Notes under the pieces: generated by a model | Seen by the model: the letters and a program-made list of their open reading frames with translations, nothing else | Databases searched by the model: none | Told to the model about the DNA's origin: nothing | Source: Costus lasius | Taxonomy: Eukaryota > Streptophyta > Magnoliopsida > Zingiberales > Costaceae | Assembly: GCA_027563935.2 (NCBI GenBank) | Contig: CM050447.1 | Coordinates: forward strand, 11,872,501 to 11,936,500 | DNA length: 64,000 bases | Direction of reading: 5' to 3' | Part shown: piece by piece, positions 26,801-38,800 of the stretch | How the letters are laid out: every line of letters starts with the position of its first letter | How positions within the stretch are numbered: position 1 is the first letter of the stretch | Position numbers and translations under genes: made by a program

Positions 26801-29800
26801 GGTAGAGGGAGGGCACGACCTTGTGTAGGGAGTACGTTGCTGCTGCCGATGGCGCCAACGAGAAGTGAGACGCGGTTGGAACCTGGAAAAGTCCTTGGCG
26901 GAATTACAAGTCACCATGGCTGCTGTGCAAGCAGATCTTCAATCCGCCGGAGAGGATCGCCGGTTGGAGGTTTTAGCCTTGGCCGAGGAAAGGCGACAAG
27001 TGGTGAACGAGCACCGCCAGCATTGGGAAGAGATCTCAGAATTGAACCGTCACCATGCCGAGATGGACCGCCGACTCAACACCTTGGACCAAATGCGAAA
27101 GACGGATATGGCAAAGGAAAGGAGAACGGAGCACATGACGATCCATTCTATAGCGGGGGGTCTCGGGGTGCACGTGGTGCAGAGGAGGTGATGGTTGTCC
27201 CCGACGGCAGGAATGAGCCTTATCGTCCACCCCGCATACGGGAGGAACGCTGGTCACAGACACACAGGCTGAGCCGGGCATAGGCCAACAACCACCAGAG
27301 GCCCACAACAAGGCGAGACGCTAAGGTGACGGCCGAACAGGCAGCAAAATCCACCGTAAATCGATGGGAAGGGAGGACCATCGCTTGTTACATAGGCGCA
27401 TGGAATTGCCCACTTTTGATGGCAATGATCTGGTCGGATGGATAGCCAGAGCTGAACAATATTTTGATATTCAAGGCACATCCAAGGACTACAAAATACT
27501 CTTAGCCTTTATCAGCATGGAAGGCCCTACAAATCATTGGCTCTGTTGGCTGAGACGGAGGATTCCCAATAGGATTCCCAATATCACTTGGGAAGGGTTG
27601 AAGGTGGAGTTGGTGCAACGGTACAGTAATTGCCCAGCCACCAATGCATATGAGCGGCGAGCGGCTCTCGAGTAAGGCCACCGGACTATGACAGAGTATA
27701 TAACAGCGTATCAAGAAATAGTTTCGCAAATTCCGGACCTAACCGAACAGTAGTATTTGGGTTTTTCTAGAAGGGCTTAAGGTCTGAAATTCAAGAATGT
27801 GTGCGTCCTTTCTTTCCCAGCACCATCCTACGAGCGATGACCCTAGCTCGAGTCATTGAAAAGGAGCTTTTGGGTGTAGAAGGGCTGAAACCGCACACCA
27901 CTACTGGTGTTTCTACGGGTAAAGGTTTTTCTGGTACCGGAGGATTTACATCTAGCAAACCCGCTTGGTCGTCAACTACTTCACCAACCACTACACAATC
28001 GCAACATGCACGAAGGGCTGGAGGGAGTAATCAATTCGGGTTACAAGGGGGAGCAACAAGGGATGGGACTCAACGCACTGTCACCAAAGAAGGGAGTCAT
28101 GTTCGCTCTTCGACAGGCGGTGTGTCTCAGGGTAATCGCTCGAGAGGTGGGAGAGCTATGTCTTATCAAGATTACATCAACAAGATGGAGAAGGGCTTAT
28201 GTTTTCAATGTGACTAGCCATATCATCCTATGCACCAGTGTGGCAATATGAGTCTTCGTATTACGCTACTAGCAGAAGACGACGAGGCCCTAGAGGGGGG
28301 CACGAAGAGGGAGGAGGGGTACCGGCTGATATGGCGAGAGGAGAAGGGAACCAAGGGGAACCATCTTGCAACATGATGGAACTTTCCTTATATTCGATGG
28401 GCGGCCTCTCGGGTCCTTGCACCATGAGACTTAGAGGGACCATCAATGGCGTTTCCACCATTATACTCATTCACAGTGGTGCCAGCCACAATTTTGTTTC
28501 AGCTCGGTTAGTCCAGGAGCAGGGGTGGCTGATTACACAAACGCTAACTTATAAGGTCAATTTGAGCGATGGCGGACGGGTCACAGCACAAAGCAGATGC
28601 AAACAGTTGGCAGTGGTGCTTGGCAATTATGATATTGTGTTACAAGCCAATTTATTTAGCCTTGGAGGCGTTGATATGGTATTAGGTGTCAGGCCTGGTT
28701 CAGCCCGGTTCAGCCCAAAGCCCAGTGGGCCAAACACCAGCCCAAATCCAGCCCAACGAGATGTAAAGGGAAGCCCGAATTGCGGCATAATGCAGTCAAC
28801 GGGGTATTTTGACCCCAAATTACGCATCCCAAAAGCGGGCACTGCACCTCTTTCCCCGCGGTCTTCGGACGACGCAGACGGCAGCTTTAGTGTGGCGACC
28901 TAGTTCTCCAACAGCATCTCCAGCGCAGGGGCGAACGCGTCTTCCGGAGGCGTCGAGGGGGTGGCTGAAGTAGATGCAAAAGCAACGCAATCTTCGGGGA
29001 AGACAGAGTCTTCTTCGATGGAAGATTCGGGGCAGACGCCCTAAATCTAGAGATTGGAGGCGGCGCCCTCTTCTTTAAAGTTGCGGTAGGAGCAGCGAGA
29101 AGGGAAATCAATCCGTCGCCACCTTCAAACATCCACACCATAGTGAGAGAGCAAGGGAACAACAAGGCTCAGGGGAGCTTCGGCGAGCGACCGAGCGTTT
29201 TGTAGCCGATACTGGGGCTTCCGGTGAGGGAGGGGAAGAGGGACGTCGACGACGGGGGTCGCCTGTGCCAGAGAGATCTTGTAAGCTATTTTCCGGGGAA
29301 TAAAACTAGTTTTCTTCTCCACTGATCATCTTCCCCTTAATCTGGTGTTCAGGGCGGCTTCCAGCGGCGGTTTCTGGGCCGGCGACGAGAGGACGAGAAA
29401 GGAAGGTGGTTTTCCCCGTGAGCATTCTTCTTCTCAGGCGAGCCGAGCACGGGCGGCGGACGAAACGCAGCCGCGGCGTGCGTTCAAACCGTCGAAGACG
29501 AAGGCGAAACGAACGCGGAGGCGTTCAAAACGAGACTCTTCCAATTTTGACCAGTCAAAATCAGAACGGCGACATTCGGCACGTGGCGGAAAGATTTGGA
29601 GCGCTGACGTCGTTCAACGACGTCAGCGGGGAGGAATAAATTCGAGCGGCGAACCAAATTTGGGGGCATTGACGGGTCTAAATCGTTGACTAGAGGTAAA
29701 ATCTGATTTTATGGATTGATTTTTGAAATTAGGGTTAGGGTTTTCGTGCGAATTGTAATTTAGGGATAAAAATTAATCGAAGAGCTAGGGTTTCTGATTT

Positions 29801-32800
29801 GGGGGAGAGATTTTGCCCGGCAACCCTAGGGAGTTCACGCCTTTGTGTTCCGCCGGACAACCCTAAGACACCAGTTTATGGCTGATCTGACCGAGGCGTG
29901 ACAATTGGTATCAAAGGAGGTTTTCTGTGGGCCCATACCCATAGGTCAGTGGCATAGGATAACAATCTGGTTCCACCAACACGGCTGCTTCACCCGCAAA
30001 GGTGAAGGTTGGTCGGAAGTTCCAGAAGATCACCCACACTGCTAGAGGAGCGTCAGAAGACGTGTGGCCCAAGCAGGACAAAGGTAAAACCAAGGAGACG
30101 GCTAAACCTAAGGAGATGGCGAACCACGGTGATCACATAGCACGAATTGAGAAGGTGCTCGGTCTGACGAGCGATGGGGACAACGCGGTGGTTCCCCAAG
30201 GTAGAGATTCTTCAGAGGATAGTGGAGGATCAGAGATTGCAAATTGAGCAACAGAGGTTGCAGATCAAATTCATGCAGCAGACTATAGACGGTCTAATCC
30301 ACCTACCATGGGAGATGGCTCACATGAAGGAGGAGATGCATGCAGAGGTCACGATATTGCGTTTGGCCCTAACGCAAGTATTGCGATCGACGGCAGCACC
30401 GGCGGAGCAGGAGGCTCCTAAGCCGAAGGTACGAGTACCCGAGCCAGCGACGTTTGGGGGGGCCGATCGTCCAAAGAAGTGGAGAACTTCATCTGGGACA
30501 TGGAGCAGTTGTTCTCTGCTAGCCGTGTTCCAGAAGAAGATCGAGTGCGGGTGTGCATCGCTTACCTCACAAGCGACGCGAAACTTTGGTGGCAAACCAA
30601 AGTTAGCTCTACAACGGGAGCTACTAGCTGACCTTGGGAGGCCTTTCGTGAGGAACTGCGCCGGCAATTTCTTCCCGGAAATTCAGCGAACCAAGTTCGT
30701 AGAAAGGTGGATCGGCTAAGGCACACTGGGTCGATCCAGGAGTACGTCAGGGCATTCTCCGCGTTGATGCTGAAGGGCGGCTGCGGCGGTGGCAGAATCC
30801 CTGGTGGATAATCATAAATTCAGATCAACACCACCAAAGAAACAGCGGTCAACACCGAAGTGCGGCTCCCCACATACCCCACCGAGTGCTAAAGTTCCAG
30901 AAAGGGGTAGACACTTGTTCCGGTAGAACAGAGGTTCACTAGGATAACGAGAGCCAAATCGTCCTGCGGGAAGGACGAATGCAGAGCACAAGCCACAGGG
31001 TTGCTTCTTGTGCGGCGGTCCTCACTGGATGAGGGAGTGCCCCACAAGTCAGAAAATAATAGCTATCGTGACGCAGGAACCAGCAAAGGAAACTGAAGAC
31101 CACACCGAGGAGGTGAGGAACGGTGCTTTAAGGATCGGAGCAATAGTAGCACGAGATCTACCCGTGAGAGACATCGAGGGCGATGTCCAAGTTGGGCGGG
31201 GGAGAATTGTCAAGCCTGGTGCAGCCCGGTTGAGCCCAAAACCCAATGGGTCAAGCACCAGCCCAAATCCAGCCCAACAAGATGTAAAGGGAAGCCCGAA
31301 TTGGGGCATAATGTGGTCAACGGGGTATTCTAACCCCAATTTACGCATCTCAAAGGCGGGCGCTGCACCTCTTTCACCGCGGTCTTCGAACAACGCAGAC
31401 GGCGGCTTCAGTGTGGCGACCTTGTTCTCCAACAGCATCTCCAGCGCAGGGGCGAACGCGTCTTCCGGAGGCATCGACGAGGTGGCTGATGTGGATGCAA
31501 AAGCAGCACAATCTTCGGGGAAGACAAAGTCTTCTTCGAACGAAGATTCGGGCGGCAAACGCCCTAAATCTGGAGATTGGAGGCGGCGCCCTCTTCATTA
31601 AAGCTGAGGCGGGAGCAGCGAGAAGGGAAATCAATCTGTCGCCACCTTCAAACATCCACACTAGAGTGAGAGAGCAAGGGAACGACAAGGCTCAAGGGAG
31701 CTTCAGCGAGCGATTGTGAATCCGAGCGTTTTGTAACCGGTAGCGGGGCTTCCGATGAGGGAGGGGAAGAGGGACATCGGAGAGGTCTTGTAAGCTTTTT
31801 CCGGGGAATAAAACTGGTTTTCTTCTCCACTGGTCTTCTTCCCCATAATCTAGTGTTCACGGCAGCTTCCAGCGACGGTTTCCGAGCCGGCGACGAGAGG
31901 ACGAGGAAGGAAGGTGGTCCTCCCCGCGAGCATTCTTCTTCTCGGGCGAGCCGAGCACAAGCGGCGGACAAAACGCAGCGGCGGCATGCATTCAAACCGT
32001 CGAAGATGAAGGCGAAACGAACATGGAGGCGTTCGAAACAAGGCTCTTCCGATTTTAACCAGTCAAAATCGGGACGACATTCGGCGCGCGGCGGAAAGAT
32101 TTGGAGCGCTGACGTCGTCGTGACGTCAATGTGGAGGAATAAATTCGACTGGCAAATCGAATTTGGGGGTGTTGACTAGTCTAAATCGTTGACTATAGGT
32201 AAAATCTGATTTTAGGGTTTGAACTTTGAAATTAGGGTTAGGGTTTTCGTGCGAATTGTAATTTGGTGATAAAAATCAATCGGGGAGTTAGGGTTCTGAT
32301 TTGGGGGAGAGATTTTGCCCGGAAACCCTAGGGAGTTCACGCCCTGATGTTCCGCCGGACAACCCTAAGACACTAGTTTATGGCTAATCCGACCGGGGCG
32401 TGACACTGGGGATGGCTTGATTGGAGACGTTGGGCGAGATCAGGGTGAACTGGGGGCAAAAATACATGAAAATACCACAGGAAGGGCAGGAGCACATCGT
32501 CCAGGGAGATCCCTCCTTGATATGCTCTTCTATTTCGCTCAAGGGCATACACACGAGGGCAGATGCGGAATTTTGGGCTATAGTGTGGGCGGTTGAGCAT
32601 TTTGTGCGGGTAACAGAAAGGTCGGGGACGCTGGCGCTAACACAGCGCTAACACAGAACCAACAATTGCAAACCCTGCTGCACTCCTTTGCGGATGTATT
32701 CTCAGAGGTAACGGTATTTCCCCTAGAAAGAGAATTTGACCATGTGATCAACATCCAACCCAACAAGGGGCCAGTAAGGGTACGACCCTATCGATATGCC

Positions 32801-35800
32801 CACCATCAGAAGGATGAGATAGAGCATCTCGTGCAATAAATGTTAGTAGTTGGTGTCATTCGACCGAGCTCTAGCCCTTACTCCAGTCCGGTGATCCTGG
32901 TGCGCAAGGACATAAGTTGGCGATTCTGCGTGGATTATCGAGCGCTCAACAGCATCACGGTTGATGATAAGTACCCAATCCCCATTATTAAAGAGTTGAT
33001 TGATGAGCCACACGGGGCAGAATATTTCTCCAAAATAGATTTGTGTTCAGGTTATCATCAGATAAGGGTCAAGCCAGGACGTCCACAAGACAGCCTTTCG
33101 CACCCACTCGGGCCATTATGAGTATCGGGTCATGCCGTTTGGCCTAAAAAATGCCCTTGCGACCTTTCAAGCGGTGATGAATGAAGCTTTTCGGCCATAT
33201 TTGTGTAAGTTTATTCTAATATTTTTTTATGATATTCTAATCTATAGCAGTACCTCGAATCAACACATGAGGCATCTGAACCAAACATTGGAAGTGCTTA
33301 GAGCTAACCAACTCACAGCAAACAAATCCAAGTGCAGTTTTGGACAAACGCGGGTGGAATATCTTAGTCACATCATTCAGCCCTGTGGAGTTGCCATGGA
33401 CTCAAGGAAGATAAGGAGTGTTAGTCAGTGGCCTATTCCAACAACAGTCAATCAGGTGCACGGGTTCCTAGTGCTCACAGGGTATTACAGGAGATTCGTG
33501 AAGGACTATGGTAAGATAGCTAAGCCCCTTACCAACGTCCTCAAGAAGGAGGGGTTTTATTAGAATGAGGAGGCACAAGAAGCTTTCGAGAGGTTGAAGG
33601 GGGTAATGACGACAACCCCGATATTAGTACTACCGGATTTCACCCAAGAGCTCATCATAGAATGTGATGCATCAGGAAGGGGCATTGGGGCGGTTCTTAT
33701 GCAACATGGGAGACCGGTAGCCTACTTCAGCAAGGCTCTATCTGAGGGAAACTTGGCCAAATTGACTTATGAGAAGGAGCTAATGGCCCTAGTGTTGTCG
33801 ATTCAACATTGGCGACCATACTTCTTAGGGCGCAAGTTTAAAGTTTTAACGAATCAGAAAGCTTTGAGGCATATATTGGAACAGTGCATCACTACCCCAG
33901 ACTAACAAAACTAAATGGCTAAACTTTTGGGTTATGATATGGAGGTCCTACATAAACCAGGTAACGATAATAGGGCGGCAGATGCATTGTCTAGATTACC
34001 CGAGCAGGCGGACCTGATGGCCCTATCTATGCACTTGTGGTTAGACATCGACCAGATTCAAGAGGAAATGGACAAGGACCTATTTTTAGTAAGATCATAA
34101 CAGAATTGAGGCAGCACCCAGCTAAGGCCACACCATTCGAGCTTCATTCGGGGCGGTTATTCTACAAAGGGCATATAGTGCTACCTGCACACTCTAGTTG
34201 GGTGCAAACCATATTCCAGGAATGTCATAACACGCCCACAAGGGGTCATTCCGGTGCCTACAGCACATACCGCAGAATCATGGACAACTGTCTATTGGAT
34301 CAGCATGAAGAAGGAAATTTACCGAGCGGCGGCAGAGTGTTCCATCTGCCAGCGACAAAAATATCAAGCTACATCTCCGGCAGGCTTAATACAACCCTTG
34401 CCCATCCCAAACCGCATATGGGATGACATCGCCATGGATTTCAACATAGGGCTGCCGCGCTCAAAAGGGGCAGATGCTATTCTCGTCGTGGTTGATATGC
34501 TATCGAAATATGGCCACTTTTGTGCTCTCAAACACCCATATTCTGCATGTTCAGTGGCTGAGTTATTCGTAAAGGAGGTAGTCAGGCTTCATGGGGTTCC
34601 TAGTTCCATTGTGAGTGACAGAGATATATGGATTATCAATAAGTTCTGGTCAAAGCTTTTTCGTCTTCAGGGGACATTGCTGCGTATGAGTTCATCATAT
34701 CATCTCGAGACTGATGGGCAGTCCGAGGCGAGATGCCTCGAGACTTATTTGTGTTGTTTTGCATCAGAACAACCTAAGGAGTGGGCGATGTGGTTGCATT
34801 CGGCAGAGTACTGGTACAACACTAGCTTCCAAACTGCTGCCAACATGATACCGTTCAAAGTTGTATATGGCCGCCACCCTCCTACCCTGCATCGCTATGT
34901 TTTGGGAGAGTCCGCTGTTGATGCTGTGAAGCAAGCTCTGTTGGACAAGGATGAGATACTGAGGCAGCTCAAATATAACCTCTATCGGGCCCAGCAACGG
35001 ATGATTAAGTTTGCTAATGTTCGTCGGAAGGACGTAAGTTTTAACACGCCCATATGGAGGGTTTATTCCCGCCGAACCGGGTCTAGTCCGATTCAGGGAA
35101 CGTTGTGGCCCAAGGGGAAGGGAACGAGTGAGCACTATATTAGGGCAAGGAGAAAGGGAGGTTAGGGTTATGTCATTTTGGTTGCTTGTTTAACGTCTGC
35201 GACGTGTTCTCGCCGGATGACCTCCGATTGAGGTTGTTAGCTACTCTTTCCATCTATAACGATTTGTTTCGTGTTAGCCTGTCTCGTATCAGCTACCTTA
35301 TAATTGTGGACAGCTCAATATCAAGAATATTCAATACCTTAACTCAGTCGTGTTTATGCGTTATATATGGGAATTGCTAGGAAAAAAGAAAACCTTATGA
35401 GTGAGATAGATTCATATACTATTCTTAAAAAGGTTCTCTATTTGGACAATTCCTATCTTCTAAACAAAAGGGAGTCCAATGAGGACTTGATAATATACCA
35501 AATTGCAAATGGTGAATAACTAAAACTTTGACACGATCCTTGGTTCAATTTGAAAGTACTATATCCATTAGTAAAGGATTTCAGGTTTGAGATCCACGTG
35601 GGCTTGATACTTCCATTAAGTTCACTTATTGCAAATGGTACTTAGGTAATTCCTAGTTTGCATTCCAGGAAATCTGTAACAGAATTCCTGAAATCCCCAT
35701 TTATTCAGACCATGATGTCAGGGATCGGAGGAGTTTGTGTGTAATTCCACTGTTACCCGACCCTGACACTATCTTTTTGTGTAAAACTCTGGGGATATGT

Positions 35801-38800
35801 AGTTCCATGTAAAAACACGGTTTGGCACATGTGTGCCATGTGTTTTAGTCTTTGGGGGTGTTATGCACTCGGGGGACTGTCCCGGGGCATATACTTGTGA
35901 GTGGGGGACTGTGTTTTCACAAGTGCTCCAGGATGGGGACTCAAATGTGTAAAATTAGCCTACCCATCCCTTGTGAAGCCTTCTACTCACACCCCTTAGA
36001 TTGTGTACTCGGGATAGTATTGAGAGGGGTGGTAGTGCCTTGGTTAAATGCAGTCTTGTGATCCCATGCAAGTATAAAATTGCAAGGTTCCACACACCTG
36101 CCCTCTCCACCAAGTTATAGGTCTAGGGTCTACTCAATATTTGCTTAGTGTCCTGTATTGTTTTCTTGTATTGCTGCCTTTTTATCAATATATCGATGGG
36201 GTGTTCGGGTGACTCATTTCACCGAGCATTTTACTCACCGTTCTGTGTAAATCTATTGTGCCTCTTGAATGCTAGTGTTGCCCTCAAATTACACATTGTT
36301 GCCTCGGGTTTTAGATTGACGCTTCCGCATATTGTGCGTACGTGCACACAGGATTAAGGCTTAGCACTACTCCAAGTAGTGTGCCGCACGGACATTTGGC
36401 ACCAAGCAAAGTGCGTCCGTGACAAGTGGTATCAGAGGCACGAATTTGTTACCTTTGTGACAAGTCTCAAGATGTCTATGTACGAGGGAACCGATGTGGA
36501 AACATTAGGGAGCAACCCTCCCGAGCTGGATAGGGAGGAAAGACGGAGAAGGCACCGTGAACGCCAAGCAGTGCGCTTCACTAATATCGAAGACCGACTA
36601 GATTTGATCGATTCCAAACATGCTGGCTTGGCAGCGGAAATGGAGGGACACGAAGAAAATGCTCGTGAGTCCATCAGGGTTTTGAGGACTCAAATTGAGG
36701 AATTGAAGGCTCAGATAGCCGTCCTCACCATGGCATTGCACGCAGGAGGGGGAAATGTGCAACCCCAACGTGCACAAATGAGGATCCCTGAACCCCAAAG
36801 TTATAATGGCACTCGAGACGCCAAAGAACTCGAAAATTTTTTGTTTGACATAGATCAGTATTTCCTTGTCACCCGACCTGACTCTGAAGGTCTCAAGATT
36901 GCCACGGCAACATGGTATCTCACTGGTGACGCCAAACTTTGGTGGCGCACAAGAGTCCGAGATGGGACGGACAACTTGGCAACTTGGGAAGACCTTAAAC
37001 GAGAGTTGAAGGCCCAGTTTTGCCCGGAGAATATCGGACTAATGGTAAGGAAGAAACTCCGAAACCTCCGTCACACAAATGACATCCATGAATTTGTGAG
37101 AAAGTTTGCTACCATCTCACTTGATATCAAGATGGCGGATGAAGAAAAGTTATTTTTCTTCATCGATGGCTTGCAACCTTGGGCACAACAGGAGTTGCAA
37201 AGGAGAAATGTCCAAGATTTTGCATCCGCACAAGCTGCAGCGGAGCAACTGACTGACTTCAAGCTAGTGGAAAGGCGCCGATCTTCACCTCCACAGCGAC
37301 CCCATCAAGGGAATGGAAACAGTCAGAGGGACAATCATGGGAGTCCTCCGCACCGTAATGGGAATCAAGATAGGCGGAGTCCACCGCACAGTCCGCGGGA
37401 TAACAGGACCCAGTATCAGAACAGACCCCAGCGACCCCACAACGGTGGCAACCAAAGAAGCCCACCGCATAACCGACCACACATATGTTATTTATGTGGC
37501 GGCAACCATCACATATATGATTGCAAACAGAGGAAGATGTTGAACGCAATGTTGGTTGAGAAGGCTTCAACCGACAAAAAGCAGAAAGGGAAAGCCCCGA
37601 TGATACCATCATCCAGCTCAAGTGACTCAGATGACACCATTGTTATTTCGGGCAAGCCTTCCTCTTCAAGGACGCCGAGGATAGGCGCAATCACTTGTTC
37701 TTCCAAGACGCCGAAGATAGGCGCACTCAGGATGATCAACCCGAGCAATGCTCAAGTGGGGGAGCAATGTTCGAAGAGACGACCAAGCCGACAACATTGG
37801 CGACCTAAAAAGACTTGGGATTGTTTTATATGTGGCGGAAAGCACCAACCCTGGAATTGCCCCCATAAGAAGATTTTGCACGCCTTGGTAGCCGAGGAAG
37901 CCGCAACCATGAAGCCAACAAAGGAGAAGAAGGTCGCATTCTCTCCGAGTTCTGATTGCGACACTGACGAAGGCAGAAGTTTTCCTTCACCGCAGCACAA
38001 TGATCACGAAGCTTCAACTTCGAAGGCCAGCTACAAGGATGTTTTGTGTCGATGAGGGCATCGACCGTTCAAGTGGGGGAGAATGTCAGGGATCGGAGGA
38101 GTTTGTGTGTAATTCCACTGTTACCCGACCCTGACACTATCTTTTTGTGTAAAACTCTGGGGATATGTAGTTCCATGTAAAAACACGGTTTGGCACATGT
38201 GTGCCATGTGTTTTAGTCTTTGGGGGTGTTATGCACTCGGGGGACTGTCCCGGGGCATATACTTATGAGTGGGGGACTGTGTTTTCACAAGTACTCCAGG
38301 ATGGGGGGCTCAAATGTGTAAAATTAGCCTACCCATCCCTTGTGAAGCCTTCTACTCACACCCCTTAGATTGTGTACTCGGGATAGTATTGAGAGGGGTG
38401 GTAGTGCCTTGGTTAAATGCAGTCTTGTGATCCCATGCAAGTATAAAATTGCAAGGTTCCACACACCTGCCCTCTCCACCAAGTTATAGGTCTAGGGTCT
38501 ACTCAATATTTGCTTAGTGTCCTGTATTGTTTTCTTGTATTGCTACCTTTTTATCAATATATCGATGGGGTGTTCGGGTGACTCATTTCACCGAGCATTT
38601 TACTCACCGTTCTGTGTAAATCTATTGTGCCTCTTGAATGCTAGTGTTGCCCTCAAATTACACATTGTTGCCTCGGGTTTTAGATTGACGCTTCCGCATA
38701 TTGTGCGTACGTGCACACAGGATTAAGGCTTAGCACTACTCCAAGTAGTGTGCCGCACGGACATTTGGCACCAAGCAAAGTACGTCCGTGACAATGAGGC

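Larger units (their letters stand above)
28687..32405 (+). mobile_element. Element D: gag-only LTR retrotransposon (TR-GAG type), nested in C
   Basis: 3,719 bp. LTRs of 1,217 and 1,198 bp enclose only about 1.3 kb, which encodes a Gag and nothing else. Ends are TGTCAGG/TGTCAAG and CGTGACA. The primer site is TGGTATCAAAGG (from 29906) and the polypurine tract is GGGCGGGGGAGAAT before 31208. The 5-bp flanks TTAGG and CTGGG are a diverged target duplication falling on the same two host codons of element C's protease frame. LTRs differ at roughly 10% over the first 230 bases by eye, so D is old, and C older still. Confidence 0.85.
26130..35294 (+). mobile_element. Element C: Ty3/gypsy retrotransposon inserted in the LINE, itself split by element D
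   Basis: LTR-like ends at 26130-26377 and 35049-35294 enclose, in order, a gypsy gag, an aspartic protease interrupted by element D, then RT, RNase H and integrase. Integrase last in pol is the gypsy order. LINE sequence lies on both outer sides. The element is old: many stops, mutated catalytic residues, and a deletion of the pol 3' end with the polypurine tract. Without D the span is about 5.4 kb. No matching target duplication was found. It is antisense to VPS13. Confidence 0.85.
35716..38793 (+). mobile_element. Element E: young gag-only LTR retrotransposon (TR-GAG) with intact Gag
   Basis: 3,078 bp. LTRs of 709 and 710 bp differ by 5 substitutions and one inserted base by eye (under 1%). 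Ends TGTCAGG and CGTGACA are inverted. ATGA flanks both sides (35712-35715 and 38794-38797). Taking out the element and one ATGA leaves the LINE reading frame continuous across the junction, which confirms the borders. Primer site TGGTATCAGAGGC at 36427, polypurine tract AAGTGGGGGAGAA before 38084. The only gene is a complete Gag. This is the most recent insertion in the window by LTR comparison. Confidence 0.93.

Noticed and set aside
29725..29750. TTAGGGTTAGGGTTTTCG-like text in the LTRs of D (also near 32230)
   Set aside because: Only two or three telomere-like units, copied in both LTRs. Not an interstitial telomere array.
36148..36357. 69-codon ORF repeated at 38517-38726
   Set aside because: Both lie in the LTRs of element E and are identical because the LTRs are. 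No domain.
36379..36471. Longer 558-codon version of the element E Gag starting in the LTR
   Set aside because: That ATG lies within the LTR and the extension runs through the primer site. The ATG at 36472 is the better start.
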